Source: Mesorhizobium sp. LHD-90
GTDB lineage: Bacteria > Pseudomonadota > Alphaproteobacteria > Rhizobiales > Rhizobiaceae
DNA length: 64,000 nt
Reading direction: 5' to 3'
Assembly (NCBI RefSeq): GCF_030929505.1
Contig: NZ_JAVFVV010000003.1
Coordinates: 248,001 to 312,000 of the forward strand
In this document: positions 43,848-52,836 of the stretch, one piece after another
How positions within the stretch are numbered: the stretch's first letter is position 1
Layout of the letters: the number at the start of each line of letters is the position of its first letter
The notes under the pieces: model-generated
Databases searched by the model: none
Seen by the model: only the letters and a program-made list of their open reading frames with translations
What the model was told of the DNA's origin: nothing
Program-made: the position numbers and the translations under genes

Positions 43848-44489
43848 ATGGATATCGATCCGGACCTCCGCTTCAAGGATTCCGAGCCGCGCATTCACCC
43901 GACCGCAGAGCTGAAATCCTGCCGGCTCGGTCGGTATGCGGCGATCGGCGAGCGGGTGGTCCTGCGCGAGGTCAGCGTCGGCGACTTTTCCTATTTCGAG
44001 CGCCACGCCGAGGCGATCTACACCTCGATCGGAAAATTCTGCTCGATCGCCGCCAATACGCGCATCAACGCACTGGAACATCCGGTCGAGCGCATCACCC
44101 AGCACAAGCTGAGCTACCGGCCGAACGAATATTTTCGCTACCTCGGCGTCGACGAGGAGTTTCGCAAACGCCGGCAGGGCAAGCAGGTGACGATCGGCCA
44201 CGACGTGTGGATCGGCCACGGCGCCGTCGTCATGCCGGGCGTATCGATCGGCAACGGCGCGGTGGTCGGCGCCAATGCGGTGGTGACGCACGACGTCGAG
44301 CCGTTCACGATCGTCGCCGGCATACCGGCGCGGGTGCTGCGGCGGCGTTTCACGGACGCCACCTGCCGGCGCATCGAGAAACTGGCCTGGTGGGACTGGC
44401 CGGTCGGGACGTTGTTCGAGGCTATTCCCGACATGCAGGCAATGCCGATCGAGGCGTTTCTGGACCGCTGGGAAGCGAAGCTCGGTTAG
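43848..44489 (+). CDS. Phosphonate-locus hexapeptide-repeat transferase
   Basis: The 213-residue left-handed beta-helix protein has repeats such as RLGRYAAIGERVVLREV and IYTSIGKFCSIAANTRIN, with the catalytic His region KQVTIGHDVWIGHGAVVMPG and IVAGIPARVLRRRF. The pattern (IHPTAELK..., YxSIGKFCSIA..., ending LAWWDWPVG) is that of the acetyltransferase family that is found in phosphonate clusters. It lies upstream of the phn genes and so may modify AEP or a related compound (inference). It is separated from the rest by a secreted-protein gene and lysR. Confidence 0.85.
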   Translation: MDIDPDLRFKDSEPRIHPTAELKSCRLGRYAAIGERVVLREVSVGDFSYFERHAEAIYTSIGKFCSIAANTRINALEHPVERITQHKLSYRPNEYFRYLGVDEEFRKRRQGKQVTIGHDVWIGHGAVVMPGVSIGNGAVVGANAVVTHDVEPFTIVAGIPARVLRRRFTDATCRRIEKLAWWDWPVGTLFEAIPDMQAMPIEAFLDRWEAKLG

Positions 44490-44614
44490 CCGCGGCTTTC
44501 GTTTCAAGCGCATGGGGTTCGCCGCGTGGGCCGGTGCGGCGAGCCGGGGTTTGTCGGGAACCATCTCCATCCCCACGGGTTGACGCCGCGAGGGACTATC
44601 TGAGGAGATTCACG

Positions 44615-45103
44615 ATGAAACGCAGCCTCTTTTATGCCGCCTCCGTGGCGGCGCTCGCCGCCTTTTCCGCTCCCGCCTTCGCCGAGAGCCCGGCACAGGC
44701 CAAGGACCCCGATTCCACCGGCCAGACGCAGATCAACCCGGGCTCGCAGCAGTTCAATGCCGAGAGCGATACCGATACCATGACCACCGCCAGCATCGGC
44801 GACCTGCAAACACTGACGCCGGTGATGGCGGCGGGTACGACCACTGCCGGCCAGATCCAGACGATCTCCGCGGTGTCGTCGGTGACGGTGGTGCGGGTCG
44901 ACGACTGGGCGAGCGCCGACAAGCAGGCGTTCGACGCAGCGATGAGCCAGAATGCGAAGCCGATGAGCGACCTCCGCGCCGCTCTGGTAGCGAACACCGT
45001 CGTCAGCACAAGGCTGACCGAGCAGAGGGTGATGCCCGACAATGTCGTGGCAAGCCAGGTCATGCCCGATGGGACTTTGGTCGTCTACACCTATGGCGGC
45101 TGA
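44615..45103 (+). CDS. Secreted protein of unknown function
   Basis: The 162-residue protein has a signal peptide cleaved near PAFAES. The mature part is Thr/Ala/Ser-rich, with TMTTASIGDLQTLTPVMAAG, VVRVDDWAS and a C-terminal VVASQVMPDGTLVVYTYGG. I do not recognise the family; the C-terminus resembles short periplasmic proteins in rhizobia. ATG 44615 follows TGAGGAGATT. It ends at a strong terminator and is convergent with lysR. Confidence 0.7.
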   Translation: MKRSLFYAASVAALAAFSAPAFAESPAQAKDPDSTGQTQINPGSQQFNAESDTDTMTTASIGDLQTLTPVMAAGTTTAGQIQTISAVSSVTVVRVDDWASADKQAFDAAMSQNAKPMSDLRAALVANTVVSTRLTEQRVMPDNVVASQVMPDGTLVVYTYGG

Positions 45104-45133
45104 CCGCCGATCGATCTCTCCTGCGTGACATCT

Positions 45134-45161
45134 GTGCCGGCCTTTTGGCCGGCACTTTTTT
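45134..45161 (+). terminator. Rho-independent terminator between the secreted-protein gene and lysR
   Basis: GTGCCGGCC-TTTT-GGCCGGCAC is followed by TTTTTT. It serves the gene ending at 45103 and, read from the other strand, might also stop lysR transcription. Confidence 0.9.
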
Positions 45162-45178
45162 GCCGGGAATTGAGTAGG

Positions 45179-46048
45179 TTAGTGGCTGGCCGCCGACCGG
45201 GCGATTTCCAGAAAGGCGCGCACGAGCTTGCCGCCGCTGCGTTCGGTGAGGCAGATCAGCGCTTCGTCCATCAGCAGGCCGGGTGCGTCGATCGGAATTT
45301 TCACCAGCCTGGAATCCTGGCCGAATTCGGCGGCGGAGACGAAACCGACCCCGGCTCCGGAGGCGACGATCTCGCGCACCGCCTCGCGGCCTTCCGCCTC
45401 GATGGTCGGGCGCAGCTCCACGCCGGCCTCGGCGGCGCCGTCCTCCAGCTTGCGGCGCGTCTTCGAGCCACGTTCGCGCATGACCAGCGGCAGGTCCGCC
45501 AGTTGCTTGAAAGTCAACGACTTGGCTTTCGCGGCAGGATGATCGGCTACCGCGAAGGCGACGATTGGCGTCGAGTTCAGGGTGACGACCTCGAAATCGC
45601 GGGCCGCCGGGATTTCGCCAAGCACGCCGATGTCGGCCTCGTAGCCGTAGAGGCTCTGCATCACCGTCTCGGTATTGCCGGACCGGACGGAGATTCTTAC
45701 GCCGGGATAGCGGCGGCGGAACTCGCGGAGGATTTGCAGGAGATGGTGGGCGGCATCGGCGACGATGCGCAAGGTGCCGGCGCGCAGGGCGCGGGATTCC
45801 GACAGAAGCTCAAGCGCCTGCTGCTCGTTGTCGAACAGGCGGCGGGTGATGACGAGAAGCTTTTCGCCGGCCGGCGTGAGCACCACCTGCTTGCGTTGCC
45901 GGTTGAACAGCAGCACATCGTACTCTTCCTCCAGCTTGCGCACCTGGTCGGAGATCGCCGGCTGCGTCAGCAGAAGTTCTTCCGCCGCGCGTGAAAAACC
46001 GCCGGAGATGGCGACGTAATGAAAGGCCCGCAATTGCACGTAGCGCAT
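45179..46048 (-). CDS. LysR-type regulator of the AEP locus
   Basis: The 289-residue protein begins MRYVQLRAFHYVAISGGFSR, then the helix-turn-helix region AAEELLLTQPAISDQVRKLE, and the LysR substrate domain (LRIVADAAHHLLQI to the end). It is divergent from phnW across 173 bases, the position normal for the phosphonate-associated LysR family. It is likely the AEP-responsive regulator of phnW-A-Y. Start 46048 is preferred over 46126, which adds an unrelated N-terminus. Confidence 0.88.
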   Translation of the reverse strand: MRYVQLRAFHYVAISGGFSRAAEELLLTQPAISDQVRKLEEEYDVLLFNRQRKQVVLTPAGEKLLVITRRLFDNEQQALELLSESRALRAGTLRIVADAAHHLLQILREFRRRYPGVRISVRSGNTETVMQSLYGYEADIGVLGEIPAARDFEVVTLNSTPIVAFAVADHPAAKAKSLTFKQLADLPLVMRERGSKTRRKLEDGAAEAGVELRPTIEAEGREAVREIVASGAGVGFVSAAEFGQDSRLVKIPIDAPGLLMDEALICLTERSGGKLVRAFLEIARSAASH

Positions 46049-46221
46049 CGGATGTCCTCTCCGGATCCTCACTGCGGCTTGCGGCCGGAGCCGGAACGTG
46101 TCCAGATCGCCGGACCAAAAGCACATTTTCAGAAAAACTTATAGATGGATACAAAATAACGATTTTACAGATATGTCGGCAAGTGGGAGATGTGCGCGTC
46201 GCTTTCGCGATGGAGGACGAG
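46049..46221. promoter_or_regulatory. Divergent lysR/phnW control region
   Basis: The stretch 46127-46175 is AT-rich against the GC-rich background and contains ACTTATAGATGGATAC and the inverted repeat AAAAT-AACG-ATTTT (46153-46165). It is the place where the divergent LysR protein would be expected to bind. No reliable -35/-10 pair was identified. ATGGATACA (46145-46153) recurs at the phnY start (48905-48913). Confidence 0.4.
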
Positions 46222-47409
46222 ATGCCCGACACCACCGAACCGTTTTCGGCGCCCGCCATGGGAGAGCCCTATCTGCTGACGCCTGGCCCGCTCACGACCG
46301 CCTATTCGGTGAAGCAGGCGATGCTGCGAGACTGGGGCTCGTGGGATGGCGATTTTCGCGAAATGACCGCCGAATTGCGGCGTCAACTGATTGCATTGGC
46401 TGGCGATACGAGCGGCGAGTTCGACTGCGTGCCGATGCAGGGCAGCGGCACCTTTGCCGTGGAGGCGATGCTCGGCTCGTTCGTGCCGCGCGACGGCAAG
46501 GTGCTGGTGCTGGCCAACGGCGCCTACGGCCAGCGCGCCGCGCAGACGCTCGCCTATCTCGGCCGCGCCCATACGGTGATCGATAAGGGAGACTACCTGC
46601 CGCCGCGCGGCGGAGAGGTCGGGGCGGCGCTCGACGCCGATCCGGCGATCACCCATGTCGTCGTCATCCATTGCGAGACGAGCTCCGGCATCCTCAACCC
46701 TGTCGCCGAGATCGCCGACGTGGTGGCGACGAAGGGCCGGCGGCTGCTGATCGACTCGATGAGTGCCTTCGGCGCCGTCGACCTGGACGTGCGGAACATT
46801 CGCTACGACGCGCTTGCGTCGTCGGCCAACAAGTGTGTCGAGGGCGTGCCGGGTTTCGGCTTCGTCGTCGCCCGCAAGAGCGAACTGGAGGCCGCCAAGG
46901 GCCGCAGCCATTCGCTCAGCCTCGATGTCCATGCGCAATGGGCCTATATGGAAACGACCGGCCAGTGGCGCTTCACACCGCCGACGCATGTTGTGGCGGC
47001 TTTCCTCGAAGCGCTGAGGCTACATGCCGCGGAAGGTGGCATCGCCGGTCGCGGCGCGCGATACCGCCGCAACCGTGACGTGCTGGTCGCGGGCATGCGC
47101 TCACTGGGCTTCGAGACGCTGCTTTCCGACGACTGGCTGTCGCCGATCATCGTCACCTTCTTCAACCCCGCCCATCATAATTTTGCATTCGACCGCTTCT
47201 ATGGGCTGATGAAGGACAAGGGTTTCATCATCTATCCCGGCAAACTGACGGCGGTGGACAGTTTCCGCGTCGGCTGCATCGGCCGGATGGACGAGCATGT
47301 CATGCGCCGCGTGGTGGCGGCGGCGGGCGAATCCCTGACCGAAATGGGCGTGGACAGCGCCGCGCCGCCGGCACTCGCCATTGCCGAACGCGCCAAACTC
47401 GCCGCGTGA
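46222..47409 (+). CDS. phnW: 2-aminoethylphosphonate-pyruvate transaminase
   Basis: The 395-residue PLP enzyme converts AEP and pyruvate to phosphonoacetaldehyde and alanine. YLLTPGPLTT at the N-terminus, CVPMQGSGTFAVEA, VIHCETSSGILNP, DSMSAFGAVDLD and the PLP lysine K204 in SSANKCVEGVPGFG are all present. ATG 46222 is five bases behind GGAGGA; ATG 46210 lies before that site and is less likely. Its last codon overlaps a GTG at 47406, so phnA may be coupled. Confidence 0.95.
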   Translation: MPDTTEPFSAPAMGEPYLLTPGPLTTAYSVKQAMLRDWGSWDGDFREMTAELRRQLIALAGDTSGEFDCVPMQGSGTFAVEAMLGSFVPRDGKVLVLANGAYGQRAAQTLAYLGRAHTVIDKGDYLPPRGGEVGAALDADPAITHVVVIHCETSSGILNPVAEIADVVATKGRRLLIDSMSAFGAVDLDVRNIRYDALASSANKCVEGVPGFGFVVARKSELEAAKGRSHSLSLDVHAQWAYMETTGQWRFTPPTHVVAAFLEALRLHAAEGGIAGRGARYRRNRDVLVAGMRSLGFETLLSDDWLSPIIVTFFNPAHHNFAFDRFYGLMKDKGFIIYPGKLTAVDSFRVGCIGRMDEHVMRRVVAAAGESLTEMGVDSAAPPALAIAERAKLAA

Positions 47410-47432
47410 GCCTGCTCGAAAAGGATATTGCC

Positions 47433-48689
47433 ATGAACCAGTTTTCGCGCGTCGCGGTCACCGTCAACGGCCGGGACTATGCCTGGCCGAGCGTGCCGGC
47501 CATCGCCATCTGCCTCGACGGCTGCGAGCCTGCCTATCTCGACGAGGCGATTGCCGCCGGCCTGATGCCGGCGCTGGAAAAGATCAAGGCGAAGGCCACG
47601 GTGCGCACCGCGCATAGCGTGATCCCGTCCTTCACCAATCCGAACAATCTGTCGATCGCCACCGGCCGGCCGCCCTCCATCCACGGCATCTGCGGCAATT
47701 ACCTCTATGAGCCGGAAACCGGCCAGGAAGTGATGATGAACGACCCGCGCTTCTTGCGCGCGCCGACGATCTTCAAGGCCTTCTTCGACGCTGGCGCCAA
47801 GGTCGCGGTTGTAACCGCCAAGGATAAGCTGCGGGCGCTGCTCGGCCATGGCCTGTCCTTCGAGGATGGGCGAGCGGTCTGCTTCTCCTCGGAAAAATCC
47901 GACAAGGCGACGAAGGCCGAAAACGGCATCGACAATGCCTCGGCCTGGCTGGGCCGGCCGGTGCCGGAAGTCTATTCCGCCGAGCTTTCGGAGTTCGTCT
48001 TCGCCGCCGGGGTCAAGCTGTTGAAGGAGTTCCGGCCGGACGTGATGTACCTGACCACGACCGACTATGTGCAGCACAAATACGCGCCGGGCGTGAAGCA
48101 GGCCAACGATTTCTACGCCATGTTCGATCGCTATCTCGCCCAACTCGACGCGCTGGGCGCGGCGATCGTCGTGACCGCCGACCACGGCATGAAGCCCAAG
48201 CACAAGGCCGACGGCACGCCGGACGTCATCTACGTGCAGGATCTTTTGGACGAATGGCTGGGCATGGAAGCGGCGCGGGTCATCCTGCCGATCACCGATC
48301 CCTATGTCGTCCATCACGGCGCGCTCGGTTCGTTCGCCACGGCTTACCTTCCGGCAGATGCGGACCGTGAGGCGATCATGAAGCGGCTGGCAGCGATCGA
48401 AGGGCTGGATGTCGTGCTCGATCGCGAGACCGCCTGCGTGCGTTTCGAACTGCCGGCGGACAGGATCGGCGACATCGTCATCGTCTCGTCCGAGAACAAG
48501 ACGATCGGCACCAGCGAGCACCGCCACGATCTCGCGGCGCTCGACGAGCCGCTGCGCTCGCATGGCGGGCTGACCGAGCAGGCGGTGCCGTTCATCGTCA
48601 ACCGCCAACTCGCCGATCTGCCCGAGGCGCCGGCGCTGCGCAATTTCGATGCTTTCTACTACGCAACGATGGCGGCGGCGCGGGGCTGA
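47433..48689 (+). CDS. phnA: Phosphonoacetate hydrolase
   Basis: The 418-residue enzyme of the alkaline-phosphatase superfamily splits phosphonoacetate to acetate and phosphate. The metal/nucleophile set is visible: CLDGCEPAY with D29, SFTNPNN with the nucleophile T68, TTTDYVQHKY and TADHGMKPKHK, and the late LRSHGGLTEQ His. With phnW and phnY it forms the three-enzyme AEP route. The GTG at 47406 overlapping phnW is an alternative start adding nine residues; ATG 47433 gives the usual length. Confidence 0.95.
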   Translation: MNQFSRVAVTVNGRDYAWPSVPAIAICLDGCEPAYLDEAIAAGLMPALEKIKAKATVRTAHSVIPSFTNPNNLSIATGRPPSIHGICGNYLYEPETGQEVMMNDPRFLRAPTIFKAFFDAGAKVAVVTAKDKLRALLGHGLSFEDGRAVCFSSEKSDKATKAENGIDNASAWLGRPVPEVYSAELSEFVFAAGVKLLKEFRPDVMYLTTTDYVQHKYAPGVKQANDFYAMFDRYLAQLDALGAAIVVTADHGMKPKHKADGTPDVIYVQDLLDEWLGMEAARVILPITDPYVVHHGALGSFATAYLPADADREAIMKRLAAIEGLDVVLDRETACVRFELPADRIGDIVIVSSENKTIGTSEHRHDLAALDEPLRSHGGLTEQAVPFIVNRQLADLPEAPALRNFDAFYYATMAAARG

Positions 48690-48693
48690 AGAT

Positions 48694-48890
48694 GTGCGTC
48701 CTTCGAGGCTCGCCCGTCGATGTTTGAACAGAACCTCCTACGTCGTGCGGGCTCGCACCTCAGGATGAGGACCCTTGGTTGCAGCTTCGCCGGAGAGGTC
48801 AGCGCCAACCTCCCTCATCCTGAGGTGCGAGCCCGCAGCGCGCCGGGGAGGAAAGCGAAAATATTGGCGGGCGAGCCTCGAAGGACGCAC
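48694..48890. repeat. Nested palindromic repeat between phnA and phnY
   Basis: The outer arms GTGCGTCCTTCGAGGCTCGC (48694 on) and GCGAGCCTCGAAGGACGCAC (to 48890) are complementary. Inside, GCTCGCACCTCAGGATGAGG (48762 on) is matched by CCTCATCCTGAGGTGCGAGC. The CCTCATCCTGAGG core is a widespread rhizobial palindrome. It starts four bases after the phnA stop. Confidence 0.9.
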
Positions 48891-48904
48891 GACCGATAAA
48901 TACA

Positions 48905-50374
48905 ATGGATACACCCATGACCAAGGCACAAACATCTTTCCAGGTCCGCCACGAGCCGATGCGCATTGCCGGCCGCAAGGTCGATGCGGATGCGCTCGTC
49001 GAGGTGCGTTATCCCTTTACCGATGTGGTGATCGGCACGGTGCCGGCGGGGCAGGCGCATCACGCCCGCGAGGCGTTCCGGATCGCGGCGGAATACACGC
49101 CGAAACTGACGCGCTACGAGCGCCAGAAAATCCTGCTGAAGACCGCCGAGACGCTGGCCGCTCGTAAGGAGGAGATTTCCGACCTGATCACGCTGGAACT
49201 CGGCATCTCCAAGACCGACTCGCTCTACGAGGTCGGGCGCGCCTTCGACGTGTTCACACTGACGGGGCAGATGACGATCCACGACGACGGCGAGATCTTT
49301 TCCTGCGATCTCACCCCGCATGGCAAGGCGCGCAAGATTTTCACGATCCGCGAGCCGCTGCGGGCGATCTCGGCGATCACCCCGTTCAACCATCCGCTGA
49401 ACATGGTGGCGCACAAGGTGGCGCCGGCGATCGCCACCAACAATTGCGTGGTGGTCAAGCCGACCGAATTGACGCCTATGACCGCGCTGGTTCTGGCCGA
49501 CATCCTTTACGAAGCCGGGCTGCCGCCGGAAATGCTGTCGGTCGTAACCGGCTGGCCGGCCGAGATCGGCGACGAGATGATCTTGAACGACAACATCGAC
49601 CTGATCACTTTTACCGGCGGCGTGTCGGTCGGAAAAATGATCGCCTCGAAGGCGGGCTACAAAAGGCAGGTGCTGGAACTCGGCGGCAACGACCCGCTGA
49701 TCGTGCTGAACGACCTCTCAGACGACGACCTGGCGAAAGCCGCCGACCTTGCCGTGGCCGGGGCGACGAAAAATTCGGGGCAGCGCTGCACGGCGGTGAA
49801 GCGCATTCTCGTCCAGGAAAAAGTGGCCGACCGCTTCGTGCCGCTCGTGCTGGAGCGCGCCAAGAAGCTGCGCTTCGGCGACCCGATGGACCGCTCGACC
49901 GATCTCGGCACGGTGATCCATGAGAAGGCCGCCGCGCTGTTCGAGCGGCGCGTCGAGATGGCAGCGGAGGCGGGGGCGGAAATCCTCTACCATCCCGGCC
50001 GGCAGGGCGCGCTGCTGCCGCCGATCGTGGTCGACCGCGTGCCGCATTCCTCCGAGTTGGTGATGCAGGAGACGTTCGGGCCGATCGTGCCGATCGTGCG
50101 CGCGCCCGACGACGACGAGGCGCTGATCATGCTGTCGAACTCGACGGCCTTCGGCCTGTCGTCGGGTGTGTGCACCAACGATTTCCGGCGCATGCAGAAG
50201 TTCATCGCCGGGCTGAAGGTCGGCACGGTCAACATCTGGGAAGTGCCGGGCTACCGCATCGAGATGAGTCCCTTCGGCGGCATCAAGGATTCCGGCAACG
50301 GCTTCAAGGAAGGCGTCATCGAGGCGATGAAGAGTTTTACCAATGTGAAGACCTTCTCCTTACCTTGGGGTTGA
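48905..50374 (+). CDS. phnY: Phosphonoacetaldehyde dehydrogenase
   Basis: The 489-residue aldehyde dehydrogenase oxidises phosphonoacetaldehyde to phosphonoacetate with [32 protein letters not shown] (NAD loop), the general base in LELGGNDP (E258) and the nucleophile C295 in [10 protein letters not shown] are present. It matches the PhnY group in context: LysR-phnW-phnA-phnY. ATG 48905 is the first start, ATG 48917 the other; neither has a good Shine-Dalgarno. A 197-base palindrome separates it from phnA. Confidence 0.93.
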   Translation: MDTPMTKAQTSFQVRHEPMRIAGRKVDADALVEVRYPFTDVVIGTVPAGQAHHAREAFRIAAEYTPKLTRYERQKILLKTAETLAARKEEISDLITLELGISKTDSLYEVGRAFDVFTLTGQMTIHDDGEIFSCDLTPHGKARKIFTIREPLRAISAITPFNHPLNMVAHKVAPAIATNNCVVVKPTELTPMTALVLADILYEAGLPPEMLSVVTGWPAEIGDEMILNDNIDLITFTGGVSVGKMIASKAGYKRQVLELGGNDPLIVLNDLSDDDLAKAADLAVAGATKNSGQRCTAVKRILVQEKVADRFVPLVLERAKKLRFGDPMDRSTDLGTVIHEKAAALFERRVEMAAEAGAEILYHPGRQGALLPPIVVDRVPHSSELVMQETFGPIVPIVRAPDDDEALIMLSNSTAFGLSSGVCTNDFRRMQKFIAGLKVGTVNIWEVPGYRIEMSPFGGIKDSGNGFKEGVIEAMKSFTNVKTFSLPWG

Positions 50375-50521
50375 GACTTGCACGAAATGGATGAGGGCGG
50401 GCTGCAAACGGCGCTTTGCTGTGCTCCGGTGCTCACGTACTTGATGTACGCTCCGCTCGTCGCTTCGCGAGCCCGCAAATCACCGTTTTCGCTCCGCCCT
50501 GATCCATTTCGAGCCAGTCTC
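50373..50521. repeat. Stop-codon-abutting palindromic repeat, copy 3
   Basis: GAGACTTGCACGAAATGG at 50373 pairs with CCATTTCGAGCCAGTCTC (to 50521). The core GCTGCAAACGGCGCTTTGC and CCGGTGCTCACGTAC resembles copies 1 and 2. The repeat starts inside the phnY TGA. Confidence 0.85.
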
Positions 50522-50657
50522 GGGCGGGCAAGAAAACCTCCGCCGTGGCACAATGCCTGGCGGCCACGTAGCGTTTAGCTGGCGAACGAAATCGACGATC
50601 GACTTCCGGTATCGCCGAACCCGCCGTCGGCCTGGCTGACGGCGGGCAGGAACAGAA

Positions 50658-51497
50658 ATGTCCGCATTCGCACTCACCCTCGTGCTTTCCGCCGCCGTGC
50701 TGCACGCCAGTTGGAACGCGCTGGTCAAGGCGGCGTCCGACCGCGCGCTGACGATCGCGGCGGTGGCGGCGATGCATGCCGTCGGGGGGCTTGTGCTGAT
50801 CTTGGTAAGCGCGCCGCCGGCAATGGCGAGCTGGCCGTCGATCGCCGCCTCCACGCTGATCCACTACGCCTATTACGTGCTGCTGTTCCAGGCCTACAGG
50901 CTGGGCGACCTCAGTCAGGTCTATCCGATCTCGCGCGGTCTGGCGCCGGCGCTGGTGGCGGTCGGCACTTTCCTGATCATTGGCGAGAACCTCACGCCGC
51001 TCGGCTGGACCGGACTGTTCGCGGTGTCGCTCGGCATCTTCTTCCTGGCGATCCAGCGCGGCGCGGCGCATGCCGACCGCCGCGCCGTCGGGGTGGCGTC
51101 GCTGCTCGGGCTCACGATTGCCGGCTACTCCATCGCCGACGGTATCGGCGTGCGGCTGTCGGAGGCCCCGCTGGGTTACATCGGTTGGCTGTTCCTGCTG
51201 GAATCGCCGGTGATGTTCGCGATCCTGTGGCAGCGGCGGCGCAAGGCGGTCGCCTTCGACTGGAAAGTCTTCGGGATCGGCATGGTCGGCGGCGTGTTTT
51301 CGGTCGCCGCCTACGCCACCGTGCTCTGGGTCAAGACCTTCGCGCCGATCGGCGCGGTCTCGGCGACCCGCGAATCCAGCGTGGTCATCGCGGCCCTGAT
51401 CGGCGTGGTGTTCTTCGGCGAGCGGCCGTGGCTGGGCCGGCTCATCTCGGCGATGATCGTTGCCGCCGGCGTCGTCACTCTGGCCGTGTTCGATTAG
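50658..51497 (+). CDS. EamA-type membrane protein of the phosphonate locus
   Basis: The 279-residue protein has ten membrane helices in two EamA halves. LHASWNALVKAASD opens it, the PISRGLAPALVAVGTF helix closes the first half, and the second half contains VKTFAPIGAVSATRESSVVI. A DMT/EamA subfamily found only in phosphonate-utilisation clusters has this layout and length. Its substrate is unknown; export or uptake of a phosphonate or of an intermediate is inference. It lies between phnY and phnS. Confidence 0.85.
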   Translation: MSAFALTLVLSAAVLHASWNALVKAASDRALTIAAVAAMHAVGGLVLILVSAPPAMASWPSIAASTLIHYAYYVLLFQAYRLGDLSQVYPISRGLAPALVAVGTFLIIGENLTPLGWTGLFAVSLGIFFLAIQRGAAHADRRAVGVASLLGLTIAGYSIADGIGVRLSEAPLGYIGWLFLLESPVMFAILWQRRRKAVAFDWKVFGIGMVGGVFSVAAYATVLWVKTFAPIGAVSATRESSVVIAALIGVVFFGERPWLGRLISAMIVAAGVVTLAVFD

Positions 51498-51717
51498 CCG
51501 GTTCATCGTCAGAACTTTTCAAAACATAAGATAAATAGATTTCCCTTATTGAACGCCGGTTTGCACTATCCTGAAGGAAGTGGCGGCCAATGGCGGAGCG
51601 GGCAGTCGCAGTGTCATCGCCGCTGCCTTTCGGACAAGCGGAGAGGACCGGCGCGCGTGCGCAGGGCCAAAGAACTCTCCCAACAAAAACTGCCGCCGCA
51701 GAACCAGGGGAAAAGCC
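51498..51717 (+). promoter_or_regulatory. Control region upstream of phnS
   Basis: An AT-rich stretch (51511-51550) contains ATAAG and CTTAT separated by 14 bases (ATAAG at 51527-51531) and the shared hexamer ATAGAT, also found in the phnW control region. It is a plausible operator for the same LysR protein, giving a separate transport operon. No confident promoter hexamers. Confidence 0.3.
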
Positions 51718-52740
51718 ATGACGTTCACGAAATCCACCGCATCCAGCCTTGCCGTGCTGCTTCTGTCGTCGTCCGCCGTGCTGGCCGAAACGCAGCTCAC
51801 CGTCTACACCTCGGTCGAGGCCGTCGACCTCGATCGCTACAAGCAGACCTTCGAGGCCGCCAATCCGGACATCAAGATCAACTGGGTCCGCGATTCCACC
51901 GGCGTTATGACCGCAAAACTGCTGGCCGAAAAGAACAACCCCCAGGCCGACGTGGTGTGGGGCATCGCGGCGACCTCGCTGCTGCTGCTCAAGGGCGAAG
52001 GCATGCTGGAAGCCTATGCACCGGCCGGCGTCGAAAAACTCGATCCGAAATTCGTCGACAGCGACACCCCGCCGAGCTGGGTCGGCATGGACGCCTATGT
52101 CGCTGCGCTCTGCTACAACACCGTCGAGGCCGAGAAACTCGGCCTGACCCCGCCGAAGAGCTGGAAGGACCTCACCAAGCCGGAATACAAGGGCCATGTC
52201 GTCATGCCGAATCCGAACTCCTCGGGCACCGGCTTCCTCGACGTCTCGGCATGGATCCAGACCTTTGGCGAGGAAGACGCCTGGAAATTCATGGACGGCC
52301 TGCACGAAAACATCGCGGCCTATACCCATTCCGGTTCCAAGCCTTGCAAGATGGCGGCCGCCGGCGAAACGGTGATCGGCGTTTCCTTCGAATTCCCCGG
52401 TGCCAAGGCAAAATCATCGGGCGCGCCGATCGACATCATCTTTCCGGAAGAGGGTTCGGGCTGGGAGGCGGAGGCGACCGCCATCATCGCCGGCACGGCG
52501 AACCTCGAGGCGGCCAAGAAGCTCGTCGACTGGTCGGTGACCAAGGAGGCCAACGAGATGTACAATGCCGGCTATGCCGTGCTGGCCTATCCGGGAATCG
52601 CCAAGCCGGTGGAACACCTGCCGGCCGATATTCCCACCAGGATGATCAAGAACGACTTCGAGTGGGCGGCCAACAACCGCGCCAAAATCCTCGAAGAGTG
52701 GCAGAAGCGCTACGACAGCAAGTCCGAGCCGAAAACCTGA
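51718..52740 (+). CDS. phnS: AEP ABC transporter substrate-binding protein
   Basis: The 340-residue periplasmic protein has a signal peptide cleaved after SAVLAE. QLTVYTSVEAVDLDRYKQTF starts a type II iron/phosphonate-like binding fold, with VVWGIAATSLLLLKGEG and VVMPNPNSSGTGFLD typical of the 2-aminoethylphosphonate group. It would capture AEP and deliver it to the permease at 54005. GGGGAAAA precedes ATG 51718. Confidence 0.9.
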   Translation: MTFTKSTASSLAVLLLSSSAVLAETQLTVYTSVEAVDLDRYKQTFEAANPDIKINWVRDSTGVMTAKLLAEKNNPQADVVWGIAATSLLLLKGEGMLEAYAPAGVEKLDPKFVDSDTPPSWVGMDAYVAALCYNTVEAEKLGLTPPKSWKDLTKPEYKGHVVMPNPNSSGTGFLDVSAWIQTFGEEDAWKFMDGLHENIAAYTHSGSKPCKMAAAGETVIGVSFEFPGAKAKSSGAPIDIIFPEEGSGWEAEATAIIAGTANLEAAKKLVDWSVTKEANEMYNAGYAVLAYPGIAKPVEHLPADIPTRMIKNDFEWAANNRAKILEEWQKRYDSKSEPKT

Positions 52741-52836
52741 GCCTTTTGGCGACGGTCGGGCGCCGCGCCGAGCGGCGCCCCGCATGCGACGCATATCTGG
52801 AGTTTTTGCGCTCCGCAGCAGGCATGGAGCACGGAT

